64,000 nucleotides of DNA from Streptomyces sp. SAT1 (GCF_001654495.1 NZ_CP015849.1:6365001-6429000); one strand, 5' to 3'. Positions 24,132-32,911 are shown, counted from the stretch's first letter. Notes: generated from the letters alone by a model not told the origin. Numbers and translations are program-made.

Positions 24132-25510
24132 CCACGGAGTTCGACCTCGGCGCCCTCCTGGCCGAGCGCGGCGCCGAGCGCTACGAGCTGCACAGCAAGC
24201 ACCTGAACCACCAGCTGCCGCGCATGCTGCACACCATCGGTTTCGACAAGGTCTACGAACGGGCCGAGGGCGCCCACTTCTGGGACGCCGACGGCAACGA
24301 CTACCTGGACATGCTCGCCGGGTTCGGTGTGATGGGCCTGGGCCGGCACCACCCGGTCGTCCGCAAGGCCCTGCACGACGTGCTGGACGCCGGCCTCGCC
24401 GACCTCACCCGCTTCGACTGCCAGCCGCTGCCCGGACTGCTGGCGGAGCGGCTGCTCGCCCACAGTCCGCACCTGGACCGGGTGTTCTTCGGCAACAGCG
24501 GCACCGAGGCGGTCGAGACCGCGCTCAAGTTCGCCCGCCGCGCCACCGGCAGACAGCGGATTCTCTACTGCGAGCACTCCTTCCACGGCCTGACCACCGG
24601 CTCGCTCTCCGTGAACGGCGAGGAGGGCTTCCGTGACGGCTTCGCCCCGCTGCTGCCCGACACGGCCGTCCCGCTCGGCGACCTCGACGCGCTCGCCCGG
24701 GAACTGAAGAAGGGCGACGTGGCCGCCCTGATCGTGGAACCCGTCCAGGGCAAGGGCGTGCACGAGACCCCGCCCGGCTATCTGCGGGCCGCGCAGGAGC
24801 TGCTGCACCGGCACAAGGCCCTGCTCATCGCCGACGAGGTGCAGACCGGCCTCGGCCGCACCGGCGACTTCTACGCCTACCAGCACGAGGCCGGTGTCGA
24901 ACCGGACCTGGTCTGCGTGGCCAAGGCCCTCTCCGGCGGCTATGTGCCGGTGAGCGCGACCCTCGGCAGGGACTGGATCTTCAAGAAGGTCTACTCCTCG
25001 ATCGACCGGGTGCTGGTGCACTCGGCGAGCTTCGGCTCCAACGCGCAGGCCATGGCGGCGGGCCTCGCGGTGCTGTCGGTCATGGAGAACGAGCAGACCG
25101 TCGCCCATGTGCGGACCGTGGGCGACCTGCTGAAGTCCCGGCTGGCGGCGCTCACCGACAAGTACGAGCTGCTCGCCGACGTACGCGGCCGGGGCCTGAT
25201 GATCGGCATCGAGTTCGGCCGGCCGAAGTCGCTGAAGCTGCGCGGGCGCTGGACCATGCTCCAGGCGGCCCGCAAGGGCCTGTTCGCGCAGATGGTGGTC
25301 GTCCCGCTGCTCCAGCGCCACCGGATCCTCACCCAGGTCTCCGGCGACCACCTGGAGGTGATCAAGCTGATCCCGCCGCTGGTGATCGACGAGGCGGACG
25401 TGGACCGGTTCGTGGACGCCTTCACCGCGGTGATGGACGACGCGCACGGCGGCGGACTGATGTGGGACTTCGGGAAGACGCTGGTCAAGCAGGCGGTGGC
25501 CAACCGGTAG
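24128..25510 (+). CDS. hpnO: Class III aminotransferase HpnO-type (aminobacteriohopanetriol formation)
   Basis: A 460-residue PLP-dependent class III aminotransferase. The phosphate-binding GNSGTEAVETALK, the cofactor-contacting IADEVQTGLGRTG and the Schiff-base lysine at about 266 (CVAKALSGGY) are visible. In hopanoid clusters HpnO converts the ribosyl or formyl hopane side chain to the amino form (aminobacteriohopanetriol). It overlaps dxs by ATGA and is the last gene of the operon; about 85 bases later an independent regulator begins. Confidence 0.9.
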   Translation: MTTEFDLGALLAERGAERYELHSKHLNHQLPRMLHTIGFDKVYERAEGAHFWDADGNDYLDMLAGFGVMGLGRHHPVVRKALHDVLDAGLADLTRFDCQPLPGLLAERLLAHSPHLDRVFFGNSGTEAVETALKFARRATGRQRILYCEHSFHGLTTGSLSVNGEEGFRDGFAPLLPDTAVPLGDLDALARELKKGDVAALIVEPVQGKGVHETPPGYLRAAQELLHRHKALLIADEVQTGLGRTGDFYAYQHEAGVEPDLVCVAKALSGGYVPVSATLGRDWIFKKVYSSIDRVLVHSASFGSNAQAMAAGLAVLSVMENEQTVAHVRTVGDLLKSRLAALTDKYELLADVRGRGLMIGIEFGRPKSLKLRGRWTMLQAARKGLFAQMVVVPLLQRHRILTQVSGDHLEVIKLIPPLVIDEADVDRFVDAFTAVMDDAHGGGLMWDFGKTLVKQAVANR

Positions 25511-25541
25511 CCGCCGCCGGGGCCCTGCCCGCGCGCCGGTT

Positions 25542-25576
25542 TTGCCCCTGAGGCAAGAAATTTGCCCCAGGGGCAA
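25542..25576. promoter_or_regulatory. Tandem palindromic operators upstream of the XRE-cupin gene
   Basis: There are two related palindromes: TTGCCCCTGAGGCAA (25542-25556) and the perfect TTGCCCCAGGGGCAA (25562-25576). Their centres are 20 bp apart, that is two helical turns on the same face. They end 20 bases before the regulator's ATG. They probably form its own operator and control the XRE-cupin/DUF6126 pair. Confidence 0.75.
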
Positions 25577-25596
25577 TCCTGCGGCTGAATGGAGGC

Positions 25597-26220
25597 ATGA
25601 GCACCCCCGAGTCCGGGCCACCGGAGGGGCAGGCCGAGACCTTGCCCGCCGTGGCGCCCCAACTGCGCGCGCTGCGCCGCCGGGCCTCCCTCACCCTGGA
25701 GGTCGCGGCCCGCGCCGCCGGGCTGTCGCCCGCCCATCTCTCCCGGCTGGAGACCGGGCAGCGCCAGCCCTCGCTGCCGATGCTCCTGTCGCTCGCCCGC
25801 GTCTACGGTACGACCGTCTCCGAACTGCTCGGCGAGAGCGCCGCGGACCGGGACGCCATCGTCCGCTCCGGCGACATGGAGCCCACCCCCGCCGGCGGCT
25901 GGACCTACTGGCAGGCGGGCTCACCCGGGCGCGGCATGCAGGCCCTGCGGGTCCGTGTGCCGCACGGCTCCCAGGGCGACATCGTACGCGTGCACCCCGG
26001 CGAGGAGTGGCTGTACGTCCTCAAGGGCCGGCTGCGGCTGCGCCTGGGCGACAGCACCCACCTGCTCGCGCCCGGCGACAGCGCGCACTTCGACTCGCTG
26101 ACCCCGCACCGCATCGCGGCCGAGGACCCCGACGGGCTCGACCTGCTCTTCGTCCACACCCTGCTGCAGAGTCCCACGGCCGCGCTGTGCCTGGGCCCCC
26201 ACACCGGAGAGATGTCATGA
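25597..26220 (+). CDS. XRE-family regulator with C-terminal cupin domain
   Basis: A 207-residue cytosolic regulator with an N-terminal helix-turn-helix (AARAAGLSPAHLSRLETGQRQPSLPML, given here only in part: LSPAHLSRLETG at about 44-55) and a C-terminal cupin barrel (about 125-195) with HPGEEWLYVLKG and LAPGDSAHFDS. The cupin presumably binds a small effector. ATG follows GGAGGC. Twin palindromes just upstream suggest autoregulation. It overlaps a 39-residue membrane protein by ATGA, a pair that seems to recur in streptomycetes. Confidence 0.9.
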   Translation: MSTPESGPPEGQAETLPAVAPQLRALRRRASLTLEVAARAAGLSPAHLSRLETGQRQPSLPMLLSLARVYGTTVSELLGESAADRDAIVRSGDMEPTPAGGWTYWQAGSPGRGMQALRVRVPHGSQGDIVRVHPGEEWLYVLKGRLRLRLGDSTHLLAPGDSAHFDSLTPHRIAAEDPDGLDLLFVHTLLQSPTAALCLGPHTGEMS

Positions 26221-26336
26221 GCGACATGGAGGAGAAGTTCCCGCGCGCCCTGTGGGTCCGGCTGATCATCTACATCGCCGTCGGACACCTCTTCGCCGCG
26301 TTCATCTGGCTGTTGTTCGAGATCGGCGCCAAGTGA
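26217..26336 (+). CDS. DUF6126-like 39-residue membrane micro-protein
   Basis: A 39-residue protein with a charged N-terminus (MSDMEEKFPR) and one hydrophobic helix (about residues 14-34). Its ATG overlaps the stop of the XRE-cupin gene. I recall DUF6126 proteins of this size and sequence style beside such regulators. It may be a membrane effector or sensor acting with the regulator; no function is established from the sequence. Confidence 0.75.
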   Translation: MSDMEEKFPRALWVRLIIYIAVGHLFAAFIWLLFEIGAK

Positions 26337-26338
26337 GG

Positions 26339-26366
26339 TGAGCCCCGCACGCGGCGGGCAGGCTCA
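26339..26366. terminator. Probable bidirectional terminator between convergent genes
   Basis: CCCGC/GCGGG (26344-26348, 26354-26358), enclosed by TGAGCC/GGCTCA, lies in the 27-base gap between the DUF6126 and phosphatase stops. It can form a stem in both directions. There is no T run, as usual for streptomycete terminators. Confidence 0.5.
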
Positions 26367-27161
26367 GTCCAGCAGGCGCTCGCGCAGCCGCTCCCTGACC
26401 GGCGGCGCGAGCCTGAGCCCCCGCTCCAGATAGGCGTCGACCCCGCCCCAGGTCTCCTCGACGGTCTCCAGGGCCGCCGTCAGATACTCCGCCCGCGCGT
26501 CGAACAGCGGGCTCAGCAGCTCCATCACCTCGGGGGCGCGGGCCGCGGGCGAGGTGCCGCCGCGGCGCACCTTGTAGCGGCGGTGCGGGGCGTTGGACTC
26601 CAGGTAGTCCGCGACGATCGCGTCCCGCTCCACGCCCAGCGCCAGCAGCGTCACGGCTATCGAAAGACCGGCGCGGTCCTTGCCCGCCGCGCAGTGCATC
26701 AGGGCCGGGACGCTGTCCTCGGCGAGCGCGTGCAGCACCTGGGAGTGCTCGGCGGTGCGCTCCGTGACCATCGTGCGGTACGAGGCGATCATCCGGTCCG
26801 CGCCCTTGCCGCCGTCCAGGATCGCCCGCAGCTGGTCGAGGTCGCCGTCGCGGACCATCTTCCAGAACTCGGCGCCGTCGGCGGGGTCGCTCAGCGGCAG
26901 GTTCACATTGCGCACCCCGGGCAGCGCGACGTCCGGCCCTTCGAGCTTCTGGTCGGCCGCGTTGCGGAAGTCGAAGACGGTGTGCAGGCCCAGCGAGGCG
27001 AGGAAGGCGGTGTCCTGCTCGGTGGCGTGCGCCAGGTGGCCGCTGCGGAACAGCACCCCGTGCCGCACCCGCCGCCCGTCCACGGTCGGCAGTCCGCCCA
27101 CGTCGCGGAAGTTGCGGACTCCGGTCAGCTCCGGCTCGGTCGACGGCACCTGCTGCGTCAC
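26364..27161 (-). CDS. Tyrosine-protein phosphatase (dual-specificity/PtpB-like)
   Basis: A 265-residue phosphatase with the P-loop HCAAGKDRAG (Cys157, Arg163), the CX5R signature of tyrosine and phosphoinositide phosphatases. The N-terminal GVRNFRDVGG segment is typical of the bacterial PtpB/LipA-like group. It would be cytosolic or secreted without a visible signal peptide. It is convergent with the XRE pair and divergent from the GDSL hydrolase. The substrate is unknown; lipid phosphates are possible for this subgroup. Confidence 0.9.
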   Translation of the reverse strand: MTQQVPSTEPELTGVRNFRDVGGLPTVDGRRVRHGVLFRSGHLAHATEQDTAFLASLGLHTVFDFRNAADQKLEGPDVALPGVRNVNLPLSDPADGAEFWKMVRDGDLDQLRAILDGGKGADRMIASYRTMVTERTAEHSQVLHALAEDSVPALMHCAAGKDRAGLSIAVTLLALGVERDAIVADYLESNAPHRRYKVRRGGTSPAARAPEVMELLSPLFDARAEYLTAALETVEETWGGVDAYLERGLRLAPPVRERLRERLLD

Positions 27162-27377
27162 GGGGACTCCTCCCTGTCCGCCCCGCCTTCACGGCTCGTC
27201 GGCGGGCGCGGTCCCGACGATACGACATGCCCGCCCGGGGCGGCAGCGCCGTCGTACCGCCTCGTACGGCGGGCGTATTCCCGGCTCGGCGGTGATGTCG
27301 AAGTGGCCTTTCTCACCGACCGTCAACCCCTGCCTACGGTCGCGTAAGTCACATCGGAAGGTGAATCATGGGCCGAC

Positions 27378-28196
27378 GTGGCAGACGATTCGAAGAGTGA
27401 CAGCAGATCAGTGATCGGGTCGTACGTGGCGGTGGGGGACAGCTTCACCGAGGGCGTCGGAGACCTTGGACCCGACGGAGCGTTCGTCGGCTGGGCCGAC
27501 CGGCTCGCCGTGCTGCTCGCCGACCGGCGACCCGAGGGCGACTTCCGGTACACCAACCTCGCCGTGCGCGGAAAACTGCTCGACCAGATCGTGGCGGACC
27601 AGGTGCCGCGGGCGGCCTCACTCGCCCCCGACCTGATCTCCTTCTGTGCGGGCGGCAACGACATCATCCGGCCCGGCACCGACCCGGACGACGTGGCCGA
27701 ACGGTTCGAGAAGGCGGTCGCCCGGCTCACCGAGGCGGCCGGCACCGTCCTGGTCACCACCGGCTTCGACACCCGCGGCGTACCCCTGCTCAAACACCTG
27801 CGCGGCAAGATCGCCACATACAACGGGCATGTGCGCGCCGTCGCCGACCGCTACGGCTGCCCCGTGCTCGACCTGTGGTCGCTCAGGACCGTCCAGGACC
27901 GGCGGGCCTGGGACCACGACCGGCTGCACCTCTCGCCCGAGGGGCACACCCGTGTCGCGCTGCGCGCCGGGCAGGTCCTCGGCGTCGACGTACCGGCCGA
28001 CCCGGACCAGCCCTGGCCTCCGCTGCCGCCGCGCGGCACGCTGGAGGTCCGCCGCGACGACGTCCACTGGGCCCGCGAGTACCTGGTCCCGTGGATCGGC
28101 CGCCGTCTGCGGGGCGAGTCCTCGGGGGACGCGGTGACGGCCAAGGGCACGCTGTCCCCGGACGACATCAGGACGCGGATCGCGTCGGTGGCCTGA
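27378..28196 (+). CDS. SGNH/GDSL hydrolase
   Basis: A 272-residue esterase-type hydrolase with block I GDSFTEG at 20-26 (catalytic Ser22), block III GGND in the middle and block V HLSPEGH (catalytic His) near residue 185. No signal peptide is visible. The start is the GTG at 27378; a GTG at 27411 also keeps all motifs. The family hydrolyses esters of lipids, carbohydrates or small acyl groups. The natural substrate is not indicated by neighbours. Confidence 0.9.
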   Translation: MADDSKSDSRSVIGSYVAVGDSFTEGVGDLGPDGAFVGWADRLAVLLADRRPEGDFRYTNLAVRGKLLDQIVADQVPRAASLAPDLISFCAGGNDIIRPGTDPDDVAERFEKAVARLTEAAGTVLVTTGFDTRGVPLLKHLRGKIATYNGHVRAVADRYGCPVLDLWSLRTVQDRRAWDHDRLHLSPEGHTRVALRAGQVLGVDVPADPDQPWPPLPPRGTLEVRRDDVHWAREYLVPWIGRRLRGESSGDAVTAKGTLSPDDIRTRIASVA

Positions 28197-28281
28197 GGCG
28201 CGCTGACCGGGACCCGCCGCGCGCGGGCCCCGGCCACCGGTCCCGCGCACCCGCCGGAGCCCGGCAGGGCATCGGGCGCGC

Positions 28282-28911
28282 TCACCGGGCCGCGGTGGTC
28301 AACGCCTCCCGGTCCAGGCCCAGTTCGCGGGCCAGGGCCTCGTCGACCCATTCCAGCGCCCGGGTCCGGGACAGCGTGCCCCCGTAGCAGGTCAGCTGTA
28401 CGGCGAGACCGTCCAGATAGGCCGTCAGCCGCAGGGCGGTACCGGCCGGGTCGGGGCAGCGGAACTCGCCCGCCGCCACCCCCTCGGCCACGACCGCCGT
28501 GAGCGCCGCCTTCCAGCGCCGGTCCAGGTCCCGGGTGACCTCCCGCAGCGCGGGCTCGCGCACCGCGGCGGCCCAGCCCTCGATCCACAGCCGCCAGCCC
28601 TTGGCGCTGCCCGTCGGCGCGTACCAGCGCACCGCCGCCCGCAGCCTGCGCACCGCCGTCGTACGCCGTCCGAGCAGCGCGCGCAGCCGCGCCAGGTCGT
28701 CCTCGGCGGCGCGCGCGAACGCGGCGGCCAGCAGGTTCTCCTTGGTCGAGAAGTGGTAGAGCACCAGCGCGTTGCTCACCCCGAGGACCGCGGCCACGTC
28801 GGCGATCCGCACCGCCGCCACACCACGCGCCTCGATCTGCCCGATGGCGGCCCGCAGCAACTCCTCGCGCCGCTCCGCCACGCTCAACCGCACTCTCGCC
28901 ACGCGAGTCAC
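28282..28911 (-). CDS. TetR/AcrR-family transcriptional regulator
   Basis: A 209-residue regulator with an N-terminal TetR helix-turn-helix (IADVAAVLGVSNALVLYHF, about 35-53) and a mostly helical ligand domain. The GTG at 28911 is chosen. An imperfect palindrome at 28921-28939 lies ten bases upstream and may be its own operator. It is divergent from the metallo-hydrolase gene at 29040, a likely target. Confidence 0.9.
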   Translation of the reverse strand: MTRVARVRLSVAERREELLRAAIGQIEARGVAAVRIADVAAVLGVSNALVLYHFSTKENLLAAAFARAAEDDLARLRALLGRRTTAVRRLRAAVRWYAPTGSAKGWRLWIEGWAAAVREPALREVTRDLDRRWKAALTAVVAEGVAAGEFRCPDPAGTALRLTAYLDGLAVQLTCYGGTLSRTRALEWVDEALARELGLDREALTTAAR

Positions 28912-28920
28912 CCTAATGGG

Positions 28921-28939
28921 TCTTGCCTCTCAGACAAGA
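28921..28939. promoter_or_regulatory. Probable TetR operator
   Basis: TCTTGCC and GACAAGA flank five bases, giving a near-perfect inverted repeat (one mismatch in seven). It lies in the 128-bp divergent region between the TetR gene and the metallo-hydrolase gene, directly next to the TetR start. Confidence 0.55.
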
Positions 28940-29039
28940 TCTGTGCCAGGCGCCCGTCGGGGGCGGCGCGGGGCGGCCCGGGAACGGCGCGGCGGCCCCT
29001 TCATAATGGACCACCTGAGCGACCCCACCTGGAGGTAAC

Positions 29040-30266
29040 GTGGCCGGCTTCCGTCCCTCGATTCCCGGGCTGAACGCCCTGCGGCCCGAGGCCTTCGGCG
29101 TGGACCCCGGCGGTGCGCGCATGGCGCGGATCCGCCGCTCCCCGCATTTCAAGGACGGCGTCTTCCAGAACCCGGGAGGCCCGGCGAGCATCCGGCCCTC
29201 GGGCTCGATGCTGGACTTCGCCAAGCACTACTTCGACAAGGACGAGCGGGTCCGGCGCTCGCCCCGGGGCAACATCCCGGTGCACGCCACCACCTTCGCG
29301 GACCTGGCCCGCCCCGCGGCCAGCGGTCTGCGCCTGACCTGGCTGGGGCACTCCAGCGTGCTCGTGGAGATCGACGGGCACCGGGTGCTCTTCGACCCGG
29401 TGTGGGGCGAGCGCTGTTCGCCGTTCCCCTTCGCGGGCCCCCGCAGGCTGCACCCCGTGCCCCTGTCGCTGGCCGCGCTCGGCCCGGTCGACGTGGTCGT
29501 CATCTCCCACGACCACTACGACCACCTGGACCTGCCCACCATCAAGGCGCTGGCCGCCACGGACACCCTCTTCGCGGTGCCGCTCGGCGTCGGCGCCCAC
29601 CTCGAACACTGGGGCGTCGCCGCCGACCGGCTGCGCGAACTGGACTGGCACGAGGCGACCAAGGTAGGCGGACTGACCCTGACCGCCACCCCCGCCCGGC
29701 ACTTCTGCGGCCGCGGCCTGCGCAACACCCAGCACACCCTGTGGGCCTCCTGGGTCGTCGCCGGTGACGAGCACCGCGTCTACCACAGCGGCGACACCGG
29801 CTACTTCGACGGCTTCCGGGACATCGGCGCCGACCACGGCCCCTTCGACGCCACGATGATCCAGCTCGGCGCGTACTCCGACTTCTGGCCCGAGGGCCAG
29901 CCGGACGCCGGGCCGCTGCCGGGCGCCTGGCCGGACATCCACATGAACCCCACCCAGGGCGTGCAGAGCCACCTCGATCTGCAACAGGGCCGGGCCGAGG
30001 GCGTCATGCTGCCCATCCACTGGGGGACGTTCAACCTCGCCCTGCACCCCTGGTCGGAACCGGCGGAGTGGGCGCTGGCCGCGGCGGACGCGGTCGGCCA
30101 GGCACTGGCCCTGCCCATCCCGGGCCGCCCCTTCGAACCGGCCGGTGAGCTGCCCGCGCTCCCGTGGTGGCGCGACGTGTCCCAGTCCGCCCATGCCCGC
30201 AGGTGGCCGGCGCCCGAACTGGGCCTGAGGACCGCCCGCGGCCTCGACCTGCTGGCCGAGGACTGA
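29040..30266 (+). CDS. MBL-fold metallo-hydrolase (NAPE-PLD/UlaG-like)
   Basis: A 408-residue metallo-beta-lactamase-fold hydrolase. The metal motif HDHYDH is at residues 157-162; further ligands are in the RHFCGRG, HSGDTGYFD and PIHWGTF segments. The layout fits N-acyl-phosphatidylethanolamine phospholipase D-like enzymes more than true lactamases. The GTG start has an excellent site GGAGGTAAC. It is divergent from the TetR gene, which may control it. The substrate is unknown. Confidence 0.9.
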   Translation: MAGFRPSIPGLNALRPEAFGVDPGGARMARIRRSPHFKDGVFQNPGGPASIRPSGSMLDFAKHYFDKDERVRRSPRGNIPVHATTFADLARPAASGLRLTWLGHSSVLVEIDGHRVLFDPVWGERCSPFPFAGPRRLHPVPLSLAALGPVDVVVISHDHYDHLDLPTIKALAATDTLFAVPLGVGAHLEHWGVAADRLRELDWHEATKVGGLTLTATPARHFCGRGLRNTQHTLWASWVVAGDEHRVYHSGDTGYFDGFRDIGADHGPFDATMIQLGAYSDFWPEGQPDAGPLPGAWPDIHMNPTQGVQSHLDLQQGRAEGVMLPIHWGTFNLALHPWSEPAEWALAAADAVGQALALPIPGRPFEPAGELPALPWWRDVSQSAHARRWPAPELGLRTARGLDLLAED

Positions 30267-30317
30267 ACGAGGACCGGCCACCCGCCGCACCCTCGCGGCC
30301 TCCGCCGCGTCCTGCTG

Positions 30318-31547
30318 TCAGGTGTGTGCCCGCCCGGCCTCCGGGACGTCCTTCACGAACACGATCCCGTCGGTCCGGGCCAGGTGCGCCGGGTCGAGCG
30401 GGGCGTAGCCGTGGTACGGCGACCGCCGGGGGACGGGCGGGGTGCCGCCCGCGAGGGCGTCCGCCAGGCCGCGCGCGTCGACGACACGGGGCCCGTCGGT
30501 TCCCGGGAGGGCGTACAGGATCCCTTCGAGGGTGTCCGGCGGCGGGACGTCCACGCCCCGGTGGCGGAGTGTGCCGAGGGCGGTCGCCAGGAACGCGTAC
30601 TCCTCGCCCAGGCGGGCGCCCACCAGCGCGCCCGCGCTCCACCACCGCACCGGCCGGCCGTCCATGCGGATGGTGCTCAGCTCCCGCTGGAGATGGCCGT
30701 TGTGTGCGTGGACCAGCACCGGGCCGCGTTCGGCGAGGGCCAGCAGGTTGGCCGCCATCATCCGGTCCCGCAGGGCCACCAGCCAGGTCATCCGGGCCGG
30801 TGAGGTGTCGGCCGTCCGGGAGTGGTAGCGCAGCAGCCCGGTGGCGGTACGCCCGTACAGGCGCGCCCGCTCCAGCTCCGGTGGCGCGGCCGCCTCCATG
30901 AGCAGCGGTGTCTGGGTGTCGAGCAGCGTCACCAGGTCGTCGGCGATCAGCCGGAGCCGCGCGGCCTCGGCCGAGCGCCCCACCGACCGGGCCGGGTCCC
31001 GCATCGCGGCCGGTTCGCTCCAGCGGCCGTCGGCGCCGAGCAGCCGGTCCAGCTCCGGCGCGGCGCACGGAAGCAGACCGGCGTCCACCCGGGCGGCGAG
31101 AAAGGCGTGCAGCGCGGTCAGGGCGTGCCGGGGGCTCTCGGCGCCGGTCATCTCCAGCGGGCCGTCGATCCCGGCGAAGCGCACCCGCTCGGACAGCGCT
31201 CGGCCCTCGTTGAACTCCCGCATCCAGCGCACCAGTTCACGGTTGGGCGCCGACACGTTGAACCACTCGTGACTGAAGCCGCGCTCCATCACCTCGTCCA
31301 GGGACCCCCTGCCCCAGGTGACGTAGTCGTCCACGACCAGGCCCCGCAGGCAGTCGCTCTCGATCGCGACGGTGCGGTACCCCTCCTCCTCGACGAGCTG
31401 CCGGAACAGCGCGTCGCGCGGTGCGAGGAGCGCGTCCTCCCCGTGGGTGGGCTCGCCCAGGGCGAGGATCCGGGGCCGGGACGGGAGCAGCCGCAGCACG
31501 GCGGCGGCGTCCACGGCATGGGCGGTGTTCCTGATACCGGTAGCCAT
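30318..31547 (-). CDS. Erythromycin esterase family protein
   Basis: A 409-residue protein of the erythromycin-esterase (EreA/EreB, succinoglycan-biosynthesis-like) superfamily. The motif GEPTHGEDALL near residue 31 and the downstream AIESD and HAHNGHLQRE segments carry the conserved Glu/His residues. Family members hydrolyse macrolide lactones or other esters, but most chromosomal members have no proven substrate. The start lies four bases from a palindrome shared with the divergent MerR gene, so control by that regulator is likely. Leaderless translation is possible. Confidence 0.87.
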   Translation of the reverse strand: MATGIRNTAHAVDAAAVLRLLPSRPRILALGEPTHGEDALLAPRDALFRQLVEEEGYRTVAIESDCLRGLVVDDYVTWGRGSLDEVMERGFSHEWFNVSAPNRELVRWMREFNEGRALSERVRFAGIDGPLEMTGAESPRHALTALHAFLAARVDAGLLPCAAPELDRLLGADGRWSEPAAMRDPARSVGRSAEAARLRLIADDLVTLLDTQTPLLMEAAAPPELERARLYGRTATGLLRYHSRTADTSPARMTWLVALRDRMMAANLLALAERGPVLVHAHNGHLQRELSTIRMDGRPVRWWSAGALVGARLGEEYAFLATALGTLRHRGVDVPPPDTLEGILYALPGTDGPRVVDARGLADALAGGTPPVPRRSPYHGYAPLDPAHLARTDGIVFVKDVPEAGRAHT

Positions 31548-31550
31548 GCC

Positions 31551-31568
31551 TTCAACGCTATCGTTGAA
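31551..31568. promoter_or_regulatory. MerR-type operator between the esterase and regulator genes
   Basis: Perfect 7-bp arms TTCAACG and CGTTGAA are separated by four bases in the 80-bp divergent gap. On the esterase strand a TAGCGT hexamer within it ends seven bases before the ATG, which would fit a -10 element of a leaderless transcript. Confidence 0.6.
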
Positions 31569-31627
31569 CCCTCGGTGGAGACTTTTTTCGACCTCTCCCT
31601 TCGCAAGCCCCGGAAAACGGCAGGATC

Positions 31628-32407
31628 ATGGAGTCCGACCCTCAAAGCACCCGACGGCTCAGGCCGGTCGACCTGGCCCGCGCGCACGGGGTGTCCACCC
31701 AGGCGGTCAGGAACTATGAGGAGGCCGGCATCCTTCCGGCCGCCGCCCGCACCGAGCACGGCTACCGCGCCTACACCCCGCTGCACGCGCGCGCCCTGCG
31801 CGCGTTCCTCGCCCTGGTGCCCGGCCACGGCCACCGCACGGCGGCCGCGGTGATGCGGGCGGTCGGCGAGGGCGCGGTGGAGGAGGCGCTGCGCCTGATC
31901 GACGAGAGCCACGCCCAGCTCCTGGAGGACCGGCGGACCCTTGAGTCGGTCGAACTGGCCCTCCAGGGCCTCGAATCGCCCGCAGCGCGCGGTTCCGGCG
32001 CGGTGCCCCGGCCCGGCCGGACGCCCGCCCCCGGTCCGCCGGCCCGGTCCTCGGGCGGGTCCTCGGGCGGCTTCATCGGACCGCTGGCCGGGCAGCTCGG
32101 CATCCGCCCCGCGACCCTGCGCAAGTGGGAGCGCGCCGGGCTGGTCCGCCCGCGCCGCGATCCGCGCACCGGCTACCGGGTGTACGACGAGGCCGCCGTG
32201 CGCGACGCCCGGCTGGTGCACCAGCTCAGGCGCGGCGGCCATCCGCTGGAGCGGATCGGGCCGTTGATCGAACGGGTCCGCACGGCGGGCGGCCCCGAGC
32301 CGCTGGAGGCCACCCTGCGCGACTGGCGGGACCGCCTCAGCGCCCGCGGGCGCGCGCTGCTGGCCGGGGCCGCCGAACTGGACGCGTATCTGCGCGAGCG
32401 CGGCTGA
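31628..32407 (+). CDS. MerR-family regulator with two helix-turn-helix domains (TioE-like)
   Basis: A 259-residue regulator with two MerR-type DNA-binding domains. The first is N-terminal (VSTQAVRNYEEAGILP, about 21-36); the second follows a Pro/Gly/Ser linker at about 150-225 (IRPATLRKWERAGLVRP). I recall this double arrangement from TioE-type regulators in streptomycetes. No metal-binding cysteines or drug-binding domain are visible. It is divergent from the erythromycin-esterase-like gene across a shared palindrome. Confidence 0.85.
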   Translation: MESDPQSTRRLRPVDLARAHGVSTQAVRNYEEAGILPAAARTEHGYRAYTPLHARALRAFLALVPGHGHRTAAAVMRAVGEGAVEEALRLIDESHAQLLEDRRTLESVELALQGLESPAARGSGAVPRPGRTPAPGPPARSSGGSSGGFIGPLAGQLGIRPATLRKWERAGLVRPRRDPRTGYRVYDEAAVRDARLVHQLRRGGHPLERIGPLIERVRTAGGPEPLEATLRDWRDRLSARGRALLAGAAELDAYLRERG

Positions 32408-32431
32408 AGGGCGCCGCTGTCGCGCGGCTGG

Positions 32432-32472
32432 GGTGAGGGGTGCGCCGGCCGGGACACGGCGCACCCCTCACC
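32432..32472. terminator. Strong hairpin terminator
   Basis: Perfect 15-bp arms GGTGAGGGGTGCGCC (32432-32446) and GGCGCACCCCTCACC (32458-32472) have an 11-base loop. They sit between the MerR gene and the leftward DUF2180 gene, so it can serve both. Confidence 0.85.
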
Positions 32473-32561
32473 GGTGCCCTTCTCGCGACCGGGGCGCGCG
32501 GGTGTGCGCCTCGGAGGGACCCGCGCTGAAGGGCGGTCGGGACAGGTGCCGGGGAGACCGG

Positions 32562-32768
32562 TCACCCGCTGCGTTCCGCGGCGAGGCAGGTGCGGCACAC
32601 CATCCGCCGCGCGGCACGCGGCTTGGTGGCCAGACCGGCCCCGGTCAGGTCGTGCAGCGTCTGCGGGGTGGGCCGCCCGTGGCTGCGGCAGATGCCCGCG
32701 CCGCACGTACGGCAGACGGCGACGGCGACCGTCGTGACGTCGAGTTCCTGGCAGTCGAAGCAGATCAT
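32562..32768 (-). CDS. DUF2180-like small zinc-ribbon protein
   Basis: A 68-residue protein with three CxxC pairs (Cys3-Cys6, Cys19-Cys22, Cys58-Cys61) and SHGRP histidine, looking like two small zinc-binding knuckles. The size and the FDCQELD... VCRTCGAGIC pattern match what I remember of DUF2180 proteins of actinomycetes. The ATG at 32768 starts at the first CxxC. Function unknown; a DNA, RNA or protein adaptor role is possible. Confidence 0.75.
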   Translation of the reverse strand: MICFDCQELDVTTVAVAVCRTCGAGICRSHGRPTPQTLHDLTGAGLATKPRAARRMVCRTCLAAERSG

Positions 32769-32911
32769 CGCGCCGCTCCGTCCCGGCCGGGGCCGGACGG
32801 GGGCCGCGCACACGGCGGGCATGCCGGGCGGGGGCGGTGCGGGGGAGTGGGTCCGTGAGCGGCCACGGACGACGGCGAGGCGTCCACGTGCGTACCTCCC
32901 GAGGGCATGCG

